64,000 nt of DNA from Gremmenia infestans (taxonomy: Eukaryota; Ascomycota; Leotiomycetes; Helotiales; Hamatocanthoscyphaceae): positions 248,001-312,000 of the forward strand of contig JAFEVB010000006.1 of assembly GCA_032629725.1 (NCBI GenBank), read 5' to 3'. The position numbers and the translations under genes were made by a program. Every line of letters starts with the position of its first letter. Positions within the stretch are counted from its first letter, which is position 1. Under the pieces are notes generated by a model. The model worked only from the letters and a program-made list of their open reading frames with translations. It was not told the origin of the DNA and did not search any database. This document shows, piece by piece, positions 35,505 to 47,784 of this stretch.

Positions 35505-36695
35505 ATGTATTTTGCTCAGGCCTCTTTAATTCTGGCCGCCGTTGCCAATGCTGCATTTATCCAGAACGGGAAACGTGATACTGGATTGGAAGTTACTCTC
35601 ACAGCTGCTGAGGGTTCTGCCGCGGATGTGATCGCCACGGTCAAGAATGTTGGCACTGAGAGCTTGAACCTCCTGACTCTTGGCACTTTCTTGGACGCCG
35701 CACCAGTTCAAAAGCTGGCTGTTGTTGATGAAGCCAGTTCGTCAAACCATTATCTATTAGTGAGATTCATGGACCGCAGTTCTAACTCTGTATAGATTCC
35801 CCTGTCGCCTTTACAGGAGTATACCGAAGCATTCAATACTCGAATGACTTGTCAGATGATTACTTCAAACTCCTTGCGGCCGGCGAAAGTATCAACACAA
35901 CCATCAATGCGGCTGCAGTTCATGACCTCAAGTCCGGAACTTACTCATTCAGCGCCGAGGGTGCCATTCCTTTCGCCATCGGTGACTCCAAGGAGCTTAC
36001 CGATAATGCTGTGACATACAAGACCAATGTTCTAACAATGGCCGTTGATGAAGGAGCTGCCAAACTCCGCCCTAAAGCAATCCCAGAAATGACTATCGCT
36101 GAACGTACAGTTCTCCAATCCGGTTGCACCACCTCCAACAAAGCAGCTACCACTGCTGCCCTCAGCTCCTGCGCTTCCCTCGCTCGCGCTGCCTCAACCG
36201 CCGCTACCTCGGGCTCATCCACCAAGTTCAGCGAGTACTTCAAAACCACCTCATCATCTGTCCGTTCGACCGTCGCTGCCCGTCTGTCCGCCGTTGCGAC
36301 TCAATGCGGCTCCATCACATCTGGAGGAACCAAGTACTACTGCACTGATGTCTACGATTACTGCGAATCTAACGTCTTGGCCTACACCATCCCGTCTACC
36401 AACGAGATTGTCAACTGCCCACTGTACTACAGCGATCTCCCTCTACTCTCCAGCACCTGCCATGCTCAGGATCGCGCTACTACCTCGCTCCACGAGATGA
36501 CGCATGCTCCAGCCACATACAGCCCAGGAACGGACGATAATGCATATGGATACAGTGCTAGCATTGCTCTTTCAAGCGCTTCGGCTGTACTGAATGCTGA
36601 CACGTACGCTCTCTATGCCAATGGTATGTATTCCAATACTGTCTCGATTACGCGAAGCTTGTCTAACATACTTAGCTATCTACGTTGGATGCTAA
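35505..36695 (+). CDS. Deuterolysin, neutral protease 2 (M35 aspzincin metallopeptidase)
   Basis: Secreted zinc endopeptidase. Exons are 35505-35736, 35796-36623 and 36676-36695 (1080 nt, 359 aa). The third exon adds only AIYVGC before the stop, restoring the conserved C-terminal Cys. A signal peptide (MYFAQASLILAAVANAAF) is followed by a propeptide with the usual VIATVKNVGTESLNLL and PFTG-like VAFTGVY segments. The mature enzyme starts after about residue 180 near VLQSGCTTS. Zinc ligands are in LHEMTH (H310 and H314, with E311 as catalytic base). The third ligand is the Asp of the aspzincin motif GTDDNAYGY. Cysteines are spaced as in the family. Such enzymes serve extracellular protein breakdown, mostly at low pH or low nitrogen. 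Confidence 0.93.
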
Positions 36696-37646
36696 ATGCA
36701 TTCCCCTCTGAGATGTAGCGAGTGGTGAGAGGTATGGGATGAACATCAAGTGCGTGGATGAGATGGAGTGTGAAGTAACATCGGCCTGGTGGAGGAAGCT
36801 TAGGTTAATAAAGCACTGCGGTCATTTGTATGTAGACAACCAATCATTGTCACAATCGAACATGAATGCCTCATACTGGTATGCCTGTACTCGTAACACG
36901 GTGATTGAAACTTGAATTGAATCTGCTTGGAAATCCTTCACTCTCCTGGATGGACATGTGTATGTAGATGGACGTTCAAATAAGCTTAACTTGAAGCCCA
37001 CTATTCATTTGCCCTGTCCTGTATCCAGAAATAACTACCTATCTCGTCATGTGGAGAACTAAAGCCATACTGCATGATACGCCTGCCGTGACAGTAAATA
37101 CACACTGGCTCGCTCTTGCCCTAACGCCACCCGTCCGGGACGGGGACGGGGACGGAAACAGACAGCGGCATGGATATTCTGATGTGTCAATTATTAAAAC
37201 ATAGCACAATAAGTACTCCTATTTTTTTTTAATTACAACCATAATAAATGTAATTTACTGCACTTAGCTTCCTAAACATCTGCATGCAAGCAATCCTGAA
37301 GGAAGGAAGATCTCGCCCGAAAATGAGCGAATTACGGACATGTGCGACTCACACCCTGGGCTAGAACGGGAGCCTTGCCTTCCCCAGACAAGCTAGGACA
37401 AGACAGGACCAAGCGAAACTCGAGCTCGAGCACCTCAATCTGTGACCTAATTGCGAATCCATTCCTCTGCATCCCACTAAAACACACTCGTACAATAGCT
37501 AGGTTAGGTACCTACCTTATATTTCTATATATATATATATATCGAGACACGCATCCCTTTCTTTTTTTTCTTTCAGTTCGTTCTTCGTTCTTATGCTAAG
37601 ATCGTATCGTCGGCCGAACGACGGCTTTGCATACGAGTTACTTAAT
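36696..37646. other. Intergenic with simple repeats
   Basis: About 950 bases with no gene. It includes a GGGACG-type tandem near 37136-37155 and a TA run at 37526-37542 about 105 nt before the next ATG, which may serve as the TATA region of the MFS gene. Confidence 0.6.
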
Positions 37647-39525
37647 ATGTCTCACGAGCACGAGCACGAGCATGACGCATCGATAGCTGAGACTGAGACT
37701 GAGACCCGGGTGCAGGGTCCTGACACTGTGGGCAAGACTGCTGTTGTGGGCGAGGATTCGAATTCGAAGGATGAGGGCGAGGGCGGGTCGCTGGCTGCTG
37801 TTGGTGATGTAGCTGCTCTGCCCAAGGGAACCATGGATCCTGTCTACGAGGCAAAAGCGAAAGTCTTGAATCATGCGGTAGGTTGGCACGCAATATCTGC
37901 ACGTGGTGACCATGATACTGATGTTTTGCAGATCCAGGAAATTGGAATGGGCAGGTATAACTGGCAGCTCTTTGTCGTGGTGGGGTTCGGGTGGGCGAAT
38001 GATAATATGTGGCCTATTGTCACGTCTCTGATCTGTATGTACTACGTCACGGGATTATATTCTGTCAAGAAAATGAAAATGAAAAGGAAAAGATAAACCG
38101 GGCTAATGTTTTTATAGTGAAACCGATATCAAATGAATTCCACCCCTCTCGCCCTCCGCTTCTCTCACTATCTCAGAATATCGGTCTTCTGGCTGGCGCA
38201 GTATTCTGGGGCTTCGGATGTGATATCTGGGGTAGAAAATGGGCTTTCAATCTCACGCTTGGTGTGACTGCAGTTTTTGGCCTCATTGCTGCTGGATCCC
38301 CCAACTTTGCCGCCATTGGCATTTTCGCTGCCCTTTGGAGTTTTGGCGTCGGTGGTAACCTCCCAGTTGATTCGGCTGTTTTCCTGGAATTCCTGCCGGG
38401 TTCTCATCAATGGCTGTTGAATGCCTTGTCGATTGATTGGGCTTTTGCTCAACTCATAGCTACTGCCATTGCTTGGCCACTCCTGGGAGATCTTACTTGT
38501 CAAGAAAAGGAGACTTGCACTAGGGAGAAGAACATGGGATGGAGATATTTTGTGATTGCTATGGGAGGTATTTCTATGCTTGAGTTCATTGTTCGATTTG
38601 TCTTCTTTACCATTCATGAATCCCCGAAATATTTGATGGGCAAGGGACGAGATGAGGATGCGGTGAGAGTTGTCCATGATGTTGCACGAAGGAATGGGAA
38701 GCTTTCTAGCCGTGAGTCTACTTCTTTTGATTCCACCGCAATACTGACAGACATCTAGTGACTATTGAAGATCTCAGAGCCTGCGAGTCCTTGGGAGCTG
38801 GTGGAGCTGTTCAAACGGATAGTGCGGCTCAACTCAAACGCAAGCTCGAAAAGCTAAGCCTGGTTCATGTCAAAGCACTCTTCGCCACGCCGAAACTGGC
38901 ATTCTCCACTTCCATAATCATGCTTATTTGGGCCCTCATCGGATTAGCATTTCCGTTATACAACGCCTTCCTCCCTTTCATCCAAGCTTCTCGTGGAGCG
39001 AAATTCGGCGATGGGTCTACGTACATTACCTATCGCGACTCGATGATCATCGCATCATTAGGCATTCCTGGGGTACTTTTAGGCTGTTTCCTCATCGAAC
39101 TTCCAAGATTCGGAAGAAAAGGAACTCTGGCTCTTTCTACAGCCCTTACTGGGGTCTTTCTGTACGGTTCAACAACGGCTTTGAGTTCAAATGCTTTGCT
39201 TGGGTGGAATTGCGCCTACAACTTCTGCAGTAACGTCATGTACGCTGTGCTATATGCATATACCCCGGAGATCTTCCCTACCAAAGACAGGGGGACTGGA
39301 AATGCCCTGACGGCATCGGCGAACAGAATTTTTGGCATCATGGCAGTAAGTACATTAACTGGTTATCTAAAAGTGCACTTCACTAACACGCTGCAGCCTA
39401 TCATTGCAATGTTTGCGAATCTCGAGACATCTGCACCGGTATATACAAGTGGAGCTCTTTTTATCCTCGCCGGGTTACTAGCGCTTGTCATGCCATATGA
39501 GTCTCAAGGGAAAGCAAGTCTATAA
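37647..39525 (+). CDS. MFS transporter, sugar/SV2-like
   Basis: Exons are 37647-37877, 37932-38034, 38118-38711, 38759-39345 and 39397-39525 (1644 nt, 547 aa). The start at ATG 37647 (MSHEHEHEHD) was preferred over the upstream in-frame ATG at 37593. The cytosolic N-terminus is low-complexity with His-Glu and Glu-Thr dipeptide runs. The first membrane stretch GRYNWQLFVVVGFGWANDN leads to FWGFGCDIWGRKWAF (motif A). A large central loop lies before the second half, which carries a further GRKG motif (LPRFGRKGTLALS) and YAYTPEIFPTKDRGTGNA, the PESPR/PETKG-type signature of sugar-porter relatives. The substrate is probably an organic anion or polyol; it cannot be settled here. Confidence 0.88.
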
Positions 39526-39999
39526 ACAACGATCTTTATACACATACAATCTTTACTCCGCACCTTTTCTAAACAACCCACCACTTCAAAATGCAAACCC
39601 GAATCAGGCAATATATAACCTTCTAACTCTCAACCCCATCCTCGCAAACCGCGCAACAGCTATCAAGCACGCACGCACGCACGCACCAATAAACAGCAGC
39701 GCAAAACGCCATGCCAGCTAGCCTCAATCCCATCCCTCTGCATTAGATAGATGGCCCGGACTCGCATTCCTAATCTACACCCCGACCCCGAACCCAGCCG
39801 CCGCAATCGCGACATTCATACCGATCGATGCGCGTACTGTACGTCCTGATCTATCTCACTCATGTGCCTCGTCAGCGTCACTGTAACAGTCGGCGGAATC
39901 GATCGATATAAAATAGCCTGAGGAAAAGGTATATAGCAGTGTGGAAACTTTTGAGTAAGCTGTTCGTGCCGCGTACTGTATCCCCATTCACGCAGACGC
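39526..39999. other. Intergenic
   Basis: Downstream region of two convergent genes. It contains an ACGC tandem near 39669-39687. Nothing else recognised. Confidence 0.55.
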
Positions 40000-40493
40000 C
40001 TACACCGCCGCCGGCGTAATCACGTTCGGCGGCCCGTAGCGATACATCAGCCAGCATATCCGAGACGATGTGTCCCGTCCGAAAGCCTCGCTGCGTTGAG
40101 GAAGGGTTACGAGCAGGTAGAATCCTAGGGACGAGTCTGTCTGTCGCTCGTGATGTACTTGCTGGCATCGATGGCGTAGGCGTAGGAGTAGGGTTGCATG
40201 TAGAACATGTTACATGGGGGGTAGAAGCCGATGAAACTAGTGCAATCCAACCCGAGCGTGGAGAGCGTGTACCTGTGTACCTTAGGGGGCTTCTTTCTAG
40301 GCGGAGAGGAGGAAGAGCCGCCGCGTGGTGAAAGGGAGGTAGGTGCCGTACGCGTATTGTGGCCAGGGAGAGGGTTGGGAGGGCGATCAAGGCTGGTGCG
40401 AGTGGCTCGTGGCAGGGGAAGCTGATAGAGGGGGTGGTGGTTAGTTTGTGGAAGCTTATCGGGTAGAGGATTCCGCCTGTTTTTTGGTATCAT
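40000..40493 (-). CDS. Small hypothetical protein, two exons
   Basis: Proposed exons on the minus strand are 40493-40159 and 40090-40000 (426 nt, 141 aa). The C-terminal part looks protein-like (LGLDCTSFIGFYPPCNMFYM, then SYAYAIDAS, and after the intron a Cys/Trp/Tyr segment ending YGPPNVITPAAV). The N-terminal half is Pro/Arg/Ser-rich and may instead be an intron or untranslated: a CTAAC..CAG acceptor-like signal lies within it near 40415-40440. No family recognised, start uncertain. Confidence 0.35.
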
Positions 40494-40988
40494 TCCTTTT
40501 CTAACGCAAGCAAGCAAGCGAAAAATGCACTTTGAATCATATCATCCCATCTCATACTATCCCATCAGAAACATACAGCAAAGATTAAAATCAAAACTCA
40601 CACACACTACTCCCACTACTAGCACCCCCCATCGCCAACGCCTTCCCCTCACCAGGCTCACCGCTGAAGATCGACGTTACGGACGCTAAAAAGTGGACCA
40701 CTGCCAATATATCGTGCTATTAACACCAGTCCCCTCTATTCCAAGGAAGCATTTAAGCGCGATAAGTGTTATATATCGATCGAATTAGAAGGAAAAGTGG
40801 TTCTTTGAGAGAGATATATCGGAGCATCTAAAAAATCCCACCCTGCATTCATGGTCATGAAACTAGCACAGTTGCTCACGTGGCCATTCTCCTTATTGGG
40901 GTAAGGTACCACTAGCATTCATCAGACAAGTGCTTTTTCTCTTGCCTTGAAAGCTAGCGTCCCATTTTTGATATTGTCCTCTCTACTT
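40494..40988. other. Intergenic
   Basis: About 500 bases upstream of the small hypothetical gene and downstream of the esterase. No feature recognised. Confidence 0.55.
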
Positions 40989-43182
40989 TTATTCGGGTAC
41001 TACTTTTCCAATATCAGCCCAGAACTCACACCTCGCCCCTCTATAACCTTCCCAACTCCATGCATCAACAATGTCAAGTCTGGCCGTTAGTCCCGGTCCA
41101 GCATACTGCGTCACGTTAATCTTAACCCCATCTGCACTACCCCAAGTGATATGCGTCTCATGTCCACCTGTCATATTCAAGTTTAGCATTCTGTATCCCA
41201 CCGCTCCATTGCCAATATCTCCCTCCCATGTCGGCCAGACTCCTTCCCCAACTGCTGTCAGGTTATCCCCAGTCAAAGTGCCGTTTTTTAAAGTGACAAT
41301 GTTCTTCACTACTGAAGCGGGAAGAGTCGGATCGTTGAATATGATGAACCGACCCCATATCTTCTGCACAGCCGTACGGAACCCCGTCGAAAGCGTTCCA
41401 TGTCCCAATGCCTCACGGCCAATAGCCTCGTAGGCGTCGAGATCTGCACCGTGCTCAGATGGCGGCACGGAGTATTGGTATTTCCATGATGCTTCTGCTC
41501 GGCCTGTTTTCTGGGACGAATATGCACTTGCTAGCCAGTAGCTGGGACAAACGAATGTTGTTTCGGCGTACAAGTTATTCGCTCGTTGCTGCTGTCCTAT
41601 TGCAAATTCCGACTGGTTCAATGCAGTTGGATTTGATGTACCTAGGGTGCTGAATAGAGGACCTGGAACTGTAGCTGGGATGTTGTAAATTGAAGCTAAT
41701 TTAGACAATGTCTCATTGTCCATTAGTGGAAACAGATTCTGAAGGTAGATGTCGAAATCTTCTTTCCTTTCGATACTCTGGGGAACAAAACCAGGACCTT
41801 CATCAGCATTGTTCTAGACTCGTTAGCACATTGTCAGAATTCCCAGTCTCTGAACTCACCCCTGAGAGAATCCGCACACCGTTGACTTCTCCGGCAAGTA
41901 GCTGTTCCGTTGGTCTCTTTTGTATGAACTCCCCATCTGTGACTGGCAAAAAAGCCCACTGGCCATACTTTGCATGTCCCGAGACCTGAGCACTGGCATT
42001 CTGCAATGTTATAGAATCCTTTCCTTGAAGGCATGCAAATACATTTCCGTTTGTTTTATTTCCTCTTCCTGCTGCATCAAGACAACCAGCACCTTGGGCA
42101 AACAAGGCGTACGATTGAGTAGGTGCAGCACCATCGTAATTCCACTGCATTGGCAAGTACGGACTTGCAACAATAGCATTATTAAAGTATTCCGTCCCTT
42201 CTTTCCCACCATAAGCCATCGCCTGCAACATGACGGCGCCCCCACCCGCCGATTCCCCCCCAACAGTCACGCGAGCCGGATCGCCGCCAAACTTTCGTAT
42301 ATACCTCTGCACCCACTCCAGCGCAAAATGCATATCGTGCAGTCCTGCATTCGCCACTCCAGACCGCGAAACTTCCAAAGAGGATAGGAAGCCAAAGGCG
42401 CCAAGTCGGTACTGGATCACTACGACGATGAAGCCGTGCGCGTTGCTCATGATGAGTTCGGAGAAATCGTCTACTCCGTAGCCTCCACCATAGCCGCCTC
42501 CATCTGCGAGTTCAACGAGGTTAGCATGAGGATATACATAGCTCCCCGCGGCAGCTTGGGAGACGACTTACGGATCCAAAACATGATGGGGAGGTTGGTA
42601 GCGTTTTGAGGAGAGTAGATGCTTAGAAACAGACAGTCTTCATTTTCAAGCACAGATGCTGTGAAGTTGTATGTCGGTGAACCGTGAAATTGTTAGGTAA
42701 AGGGCTTATTGAGGTGATTTGGAGCGCAACTTACAGCGGTGCATTGGGGCTTTGGGGACATCTTGGTGCAAAAGTCACTGCTGGAGTGATTTGTGTTCGA
42801 TTTACGGCAGGCGCTTTTGGTTTCTGCCATCTCAGTTCTCCGATTGGGGGCGATGCATAGCGAATACTGATACCAATTAATCAATCAATTATCTCTGAAC
42901 CCAACATTTAATGAATTGGAAGTTGAGGACAATCCATGACATGGAGTTGGAGTCTTTTCTTTCTCCTGTCTGTCTGTTTCTCTTCCATCTTTCACTTGCT
43001 TGCTTGTTTACTTACCCTTTATATATATCCAACTGCGATGTGCCGTTGAAATACCCCTCAAAGATACCATACCCCAGATCTACAATCGGAGACGAACTGT
43101 CGTTCAAGCCTTCGCACAATATACCCGAGCTTAACAAAACCAAGAATACCGCATAAAGCGAATGATTAGTAAAAAGCCGCAT
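40989..43182 (-). CDS. Secreted type-B carboxylesterase/lipase, with a one-base phase problem
   Basis: Alpha/beta-hydrolase of the cholinesterase family. Exons on the minus strand are 43182-43016, 42866-42735, 42658-42572, 42503-41860 and 41813-40989, about 617 aa. The start at 43182 gives a signal peptide (MRLFTNHSLYAVFLVLLSSG). Family landmarks in order: YKGIRYASPPIGELRWQKP, the disulphide cysteines in RCPQSP and NEDCLFLSIYSP, the oxyanion-hole HGGGYGGGYG, the nucleophile in TVGGESAGGGAV (Ser near residue 213), NADEGPGF with the acidic residue, and the catalytic His in PPSEHGADL near residue 465. Exon lengths sum to 1855 nt, one base above 618 codons. The mismatch is at the second intron (42659-42734), whose canonical ends join exons 2 and 3 out of phase. 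It is followed by a multicopper oxidase gene on the same strand. Confidence 0.88.
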
Positions 43183-43896
43183 AGCTTTTGCCTTCTATTG
43201 CCTTTGCACTTCGATAGTGATAAACAAAAGCTACTTCAAAAACCGACGAGCTTTGATTGATTTTGATTTTCAAAGAAAAGAACCTAGATACAGTACCCCA
43301 CCTGCCCCAGTTTCCCCGCGTGAGACTCCGTAGACAGGCGTCCTTGTACTACGAGAGGAAGGAGATACTTCTGTACACCGCTGCCTGCAGTACGGAGTAA
43401 TTAGAAGCTTGGCTTTCCCTGTGCAAGGAGTCGGATCACGATGTCCCGAGGGTAAAATGGGGGGTCATACCAAATAACACCCCGCACTTGCGATATTGAT
43501 TGATTGATTGGTTGGTTGATTACTATGTTAGGTAGGAAGGAAGCTGGTATTTTGGTTCCTGATATCTATCACGAGTCACAACATCTCGTGCGCGCATGCA
43601 ATGCAATGAAATTGATGAACTATAGTCTATCGCTTCTGGATCTTGGTTATAACCCATAGCATGACCTTGGCTACTGTACTGTACCTAAAAATGCAGCTCG
43701 TATAAAATAATCCTGATTGGATATTATACTGTAAGCTTTTTCTGGGAAGATAAATGTATATGTGTGGTTTTGTTGTAGCGAGTTAGATTGTGATTGGCGT
43801 ATACGTTTGTGATGAAATAGATGTAAGGATATAGAAGAAGATATATGAAATTCTTCAAGTCGTGTATTTCATGGCATTTGGAAACAAACTCTGCAA
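43183..43896. other. Intergenic
   Basis: About 700 bases holding the esterase promoter and the 3' region of the multicopper oxidase gene. A TGAT/TGGT tandem run lies near 43496-43520. Nothing else recognised. Confidence 0.6.
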
Positions 43897-45987
43897 TCAC
43901 GTCGCAGTGCTAGTCCTCGTCCCACCCCTTTGCGTACTCAACGTGGTCTTGCCTCCTCCCCCTCCACCACCACCACCACCACCTCCGCTCCCCCCCGTAC
44001 TCACCGGCACACCAGCAGCATCCGTAGCAGTCAGGTAAAAGCTCTTCAACGCATTCTCCACGCCCTTGCTATCCGGGTACGCGTTCAGGTCCTGGAATCG
44101 CTTCAGCACGCTGATAGGGATATCAGCAAAGTACTGCGCGGTGCCCTGGGGGAAGGGAAGCGAGGAGGTGGGTTTAGAGCGGAAGGCGGGGGTCATAGGG
44201 TCGATAAACGAGGTGGTCTCCGGGTAGCCGAAGGCGGAGAGGTTGATCTGCGAGACGTTGAATGCGGCCATCATATCGTCGTCTTCGTGCACCAGGTTGT
44301 GGCAGTGGAACATGTAGACACCGGACCACGGGGCAAAGTTTGCGACGACCTCGACTTTCTCTGGGGGGTTGTTAGTTAGCAAGGCGAGGATGTTGGGGTG
44401 CTGAAATGGACTGGTGGAGGGCCTACCGTTTTGTCCTAGGTATACCACGTCTTTTAATGCGGTGGCTTCGTATGGCTCGACGGCAGCGCGCCCTCCTGAG
44501 CGCTTGGTCACTTGGAAATCAATGAGATGGATGTGAATTGGGTGACTCCATCCTGGGAAAGGTTAGGAGAGTTACAATAGTTCAATATGAGAAATGACAT
44601 ACCTCCAGAGTTGTTGATCAACTCCCATCTTTGGACTTTTCCTTGCTTTGGAAATGCAAGTACTCTATTCTCAACATCTTCGAATCCAACGCCATTGATA
44701 AGCCATTGTCCATTCTTGGTCTCGAAAGTAAATTGTTTGTCAATGACGGGATGATCCTCTGGATTATTGAGTGTGACAAGCTGATTAGGCACTTCGCCGT
44801 TTCCATCAGTGCTTGACACATGAGTTCCAACAACAAACCGAAGCACACGGTCCGTGGCTGGATAATCCGGATTATTCTGAAATTGTCTTTCGTTCATCAG
44901 CGTCAGATTCTGTCCCTGGTACTTGGCGAAGTCAATGACAATCTCATAACGCTCTGCCATAGCAATCACCAACGACTTAGTAGGAACCGAGCTGCTCAAA
45001 TAACCGGCGTCGGCTCCGACGACAATAAAATCGAGTCTGGTGTTTGGGTCCGAGTCTGCTACTAGGAAGAGGCTGAATGATCGCGAAACAGAAGCGTCAA
45101 GAAGACGGAATTTGTGTTTTCTTGGCTCGACATTCAGATACGGCCATGGCTGTGCATTGACCGTGATCACGTCGCCCCATAGGCTTACATGTGTAGTTGC
45201 AGGGGAGACGAGCTGGCCGCTTGGTAGGAACTGCTTGGCTGCCAGCATAAGGGGAATATCGTAGTCTCCGCTTGGCAGCTTCAGTTGAGCGTCGATCGCG
45301 GGATCATCAAGAATCTATTTCTAGTAAGCATCTGATGTTTATGGTGGAATTACCAGACTCACATAGAATCCTGCCTGCCCAAAATAAGCATTGACGGCGG
45401 TAATACTCAAAGAGTGGTCATGGTACCACAAGGTCCTGATATATTCAGCATGTAACTCGGGAAAAAATCAATGTCCTTACCTCATTGGTTGAGCGTTTGG
45501 ATAGTAGTAGTCCTTGTATTCCCCAGGAAAGGTGCAGTCCTCTGCCCACCCGTCAAAAGGGGTTCGACTATAGCTTCCATGAAGATGAATGGAAGAAGGT
45601 CTATCATATTTATTGATGAACCTCACAACTGCCTCTCTGCCCTTGGTCATATGAAACGTAGGACCAGGAGCAGTTCCATTGTAACCGACGTAGGATGTTG
45701 TGCCTAGATCTGGATAGGTCTGCTTGTCGAACGGAACGATATCAATCTCAAAGTAGTCAATTGTTGCTCCCGTACTTGAATTCGTGTAGCTCGTAATGGG
45801 CTGCGCAATCGAGGGGATGGGAAGTGGAAATTGGAAGATAAATTTGTACCTAAAACTCCAAGTTAAAACTAGCTCATAACTCTTAGTGTTTAGCAGGTAC
45901 TCACTCTGGTGAGAGCCAATTATCAATACCGGCGAGAACAGTACGGATAAGAAGCGTAGCCAAGATAGTTAAGGTTTTATAACTCAT
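43897..45987 (-). CDS. Multicopper oxidase, bilirubin oxidase/CotA type
   Basis: Exons on the minus strand are 45987-45905, 45849-45481, 45435-45363, 45314-44603, 44552-44427 and 44360-43897 (1827 nt, 608 aa). The start gives a signal peptide (MSYKTLTILATLLIRTVLAG). Copper-binding motifs in order: HLHGSYSRTPFDGWAED (typical of bilirubin oxidases), TLWYHDHS at about 152-159, SHPIHIHLIDF at about 414-424, and MFHCHNLVHEDDDMM near 470, giving the T1 Cys, two His and the axial Met. The HxxHxH and HCHxxxH spacing is complete, so an active oxidase is expected. The C-terminus carries a Gly run encoded by a GGN repeat. Substrates are phenols, pigments or bilirubin-like tetrapyrroles; the natural one is unknown. 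It lies in tandem with a secreted esterase. Confidence 0.93.
43959..43992. repeat. GGN trinucleotide run encoding polyglycine
   Basis: On the minus strand the last exon of the oxidase reads about twelve Gly codons in a row, nearly all GGT or GGA/GGG. The run is likely to vary in length between strains. Confidence 0.85.
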
Positions 45988-47784
45988 GATGAGGTTGACG
46001 CTGCTGGAGCTAATAGATTGTGGCTGAGGGGTTTTGAGAAGATTGATAGGAGATGCGTAGGCGGAAGGCGGACCTTGGGGAGACTTAAATACTAATTCAG
46101 ATCCATCATGAATGTTGGGGACGTAAGAGACAGTGACTTCTTACCTCCACATCTCGTCCCATCTTCTTCGAATCAGTACACCACTACCTCTCCTTTGCTT
46201 GGCATTATTGAAAGGAGGCATCAAACGGACATGCGACAAGAATGAGTAGACCTATAGGAACGCAAAAATCATACTTGAGATGGACAACCACATGCAGAAC
46301 ATAGTTGCTAGCTGGGATTGCGTCCCTCTCCATCCTACCCAGTGGGCATGATAGGATGGAATAGTGTCACTCAAGTCTTGGCAGGTAGTGTATGAGCTTT
46401 GTAAGATACCACATTTAATGAACGGGCAACAGTGTTGACTAAATCATAGACATTGAAGGCAGCAACCGCATGAGCGCTTTAGGTTATACTAGACGCGGCA
46501 TTTAGACACCACTTTCGAAGCAGCAGTTGGGAAGGCGGGATGGAGATGCGGAATTGGCGATTTAGCATGTCTCGATCTCGATGAAGGAGAAACATCTGTA
46601 CAAAGTCTTTCAAGCCACCTAAGAATAGCAAGCTGGCATTTGTCGTGTAATACCGATCATGCCAAATGCCTTGCCACCTCCACGAAAAAGTCATGATCCG
46701 GCACGTGTCTGGCCTAGACTTTTCGAAAAGATGGTCAGCCCGTCAGCCGCGCGATGTCAGGAATTGTCAGGCACAACATCGCAGGATGAGAAGGATGAAG
46801 AGTATGCCTTGCAAGGGAAGGAAAGTCTGTACCGGTGTTCTCAGCTCGGCTTATGATGAATATTTATAAGGGAAGAAGTGTAAGGTGGTTGAAATTCAGC
46901 AATATGAGCACGTGCAATATCAGCCACTAGGTTGCATTGAGAAAGGAGGGCGCGTCGTTAGGAACGACAATCTCGCGCATTGACAACCGTGACTCTCTAT
47001 TATCTCCAACCATCATCTACGAAGGGTAGGAGAGTTACGACTTAACAAAAGGCACCATGGAGCAACTTGACTTTTGAAAAGCAGTCTGATGGACCACACT
47101 CCTTACACAAGGCTGATGTCTTACCGTCAAGGTATTAGGATTGGCAATCAACGTTCGGAACTCGTATTCAGGTAGAAGGATGACTCCGAAGAAAGGATGC
47201 CATATGACACTCACGTTGATGTCTTGTGCCGCATATCTGAGTAGATGTGGGCGGTCAACCGGGGAAGTTGACCCCGACTGAGTCCTTGTGGCATGGTGTT
47301 GCTACATTCTGCATGGCTGTCTTCGCCTTCAATAATGAATATCACGAAATGTCATGCACAATAGAAATGGCTTTGGATTTTGAAATGCAACCTCCGTCAG
47401 CTTTTTATGAAAATTGGCGTAACCACCTACTTGCTTGCATTTAAATTCGAATCTATCAACCTATAGCACTTCAAATATGGAAGAAGGATGGACCATTTGA
47501 CCTAGATTCAATACAGTGGCTAGCTGTGTTCCCCAAGAGCTTCTAGCTGCAGAATAACAATAATGGGTCGACTACCTATCGTCAAGGCACAAGGATACGT
47601 TTGCATGAGAGATCCTCTGCGGTAATTATATGTATTCGTCACATGCGAAGAACTGAATAGACCTTTAAATGATGGCTGGACTTGACAGTGTATTCTGCTG
47701 TATGGGATTCATTGCTGTTATGTTGGCGCGTTGCCTCCTTGCTTAGCTTCCTACTTGAAAAAACACATCATACCTAAGATTCAT
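45988..47784. other. Long intergenic region
   Basis: About 1.8 kb between the oxidase promoter and the MFS pseudogene. No domain-bearing frame, RNA gene or element was recognised. Confidence 0.5.
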
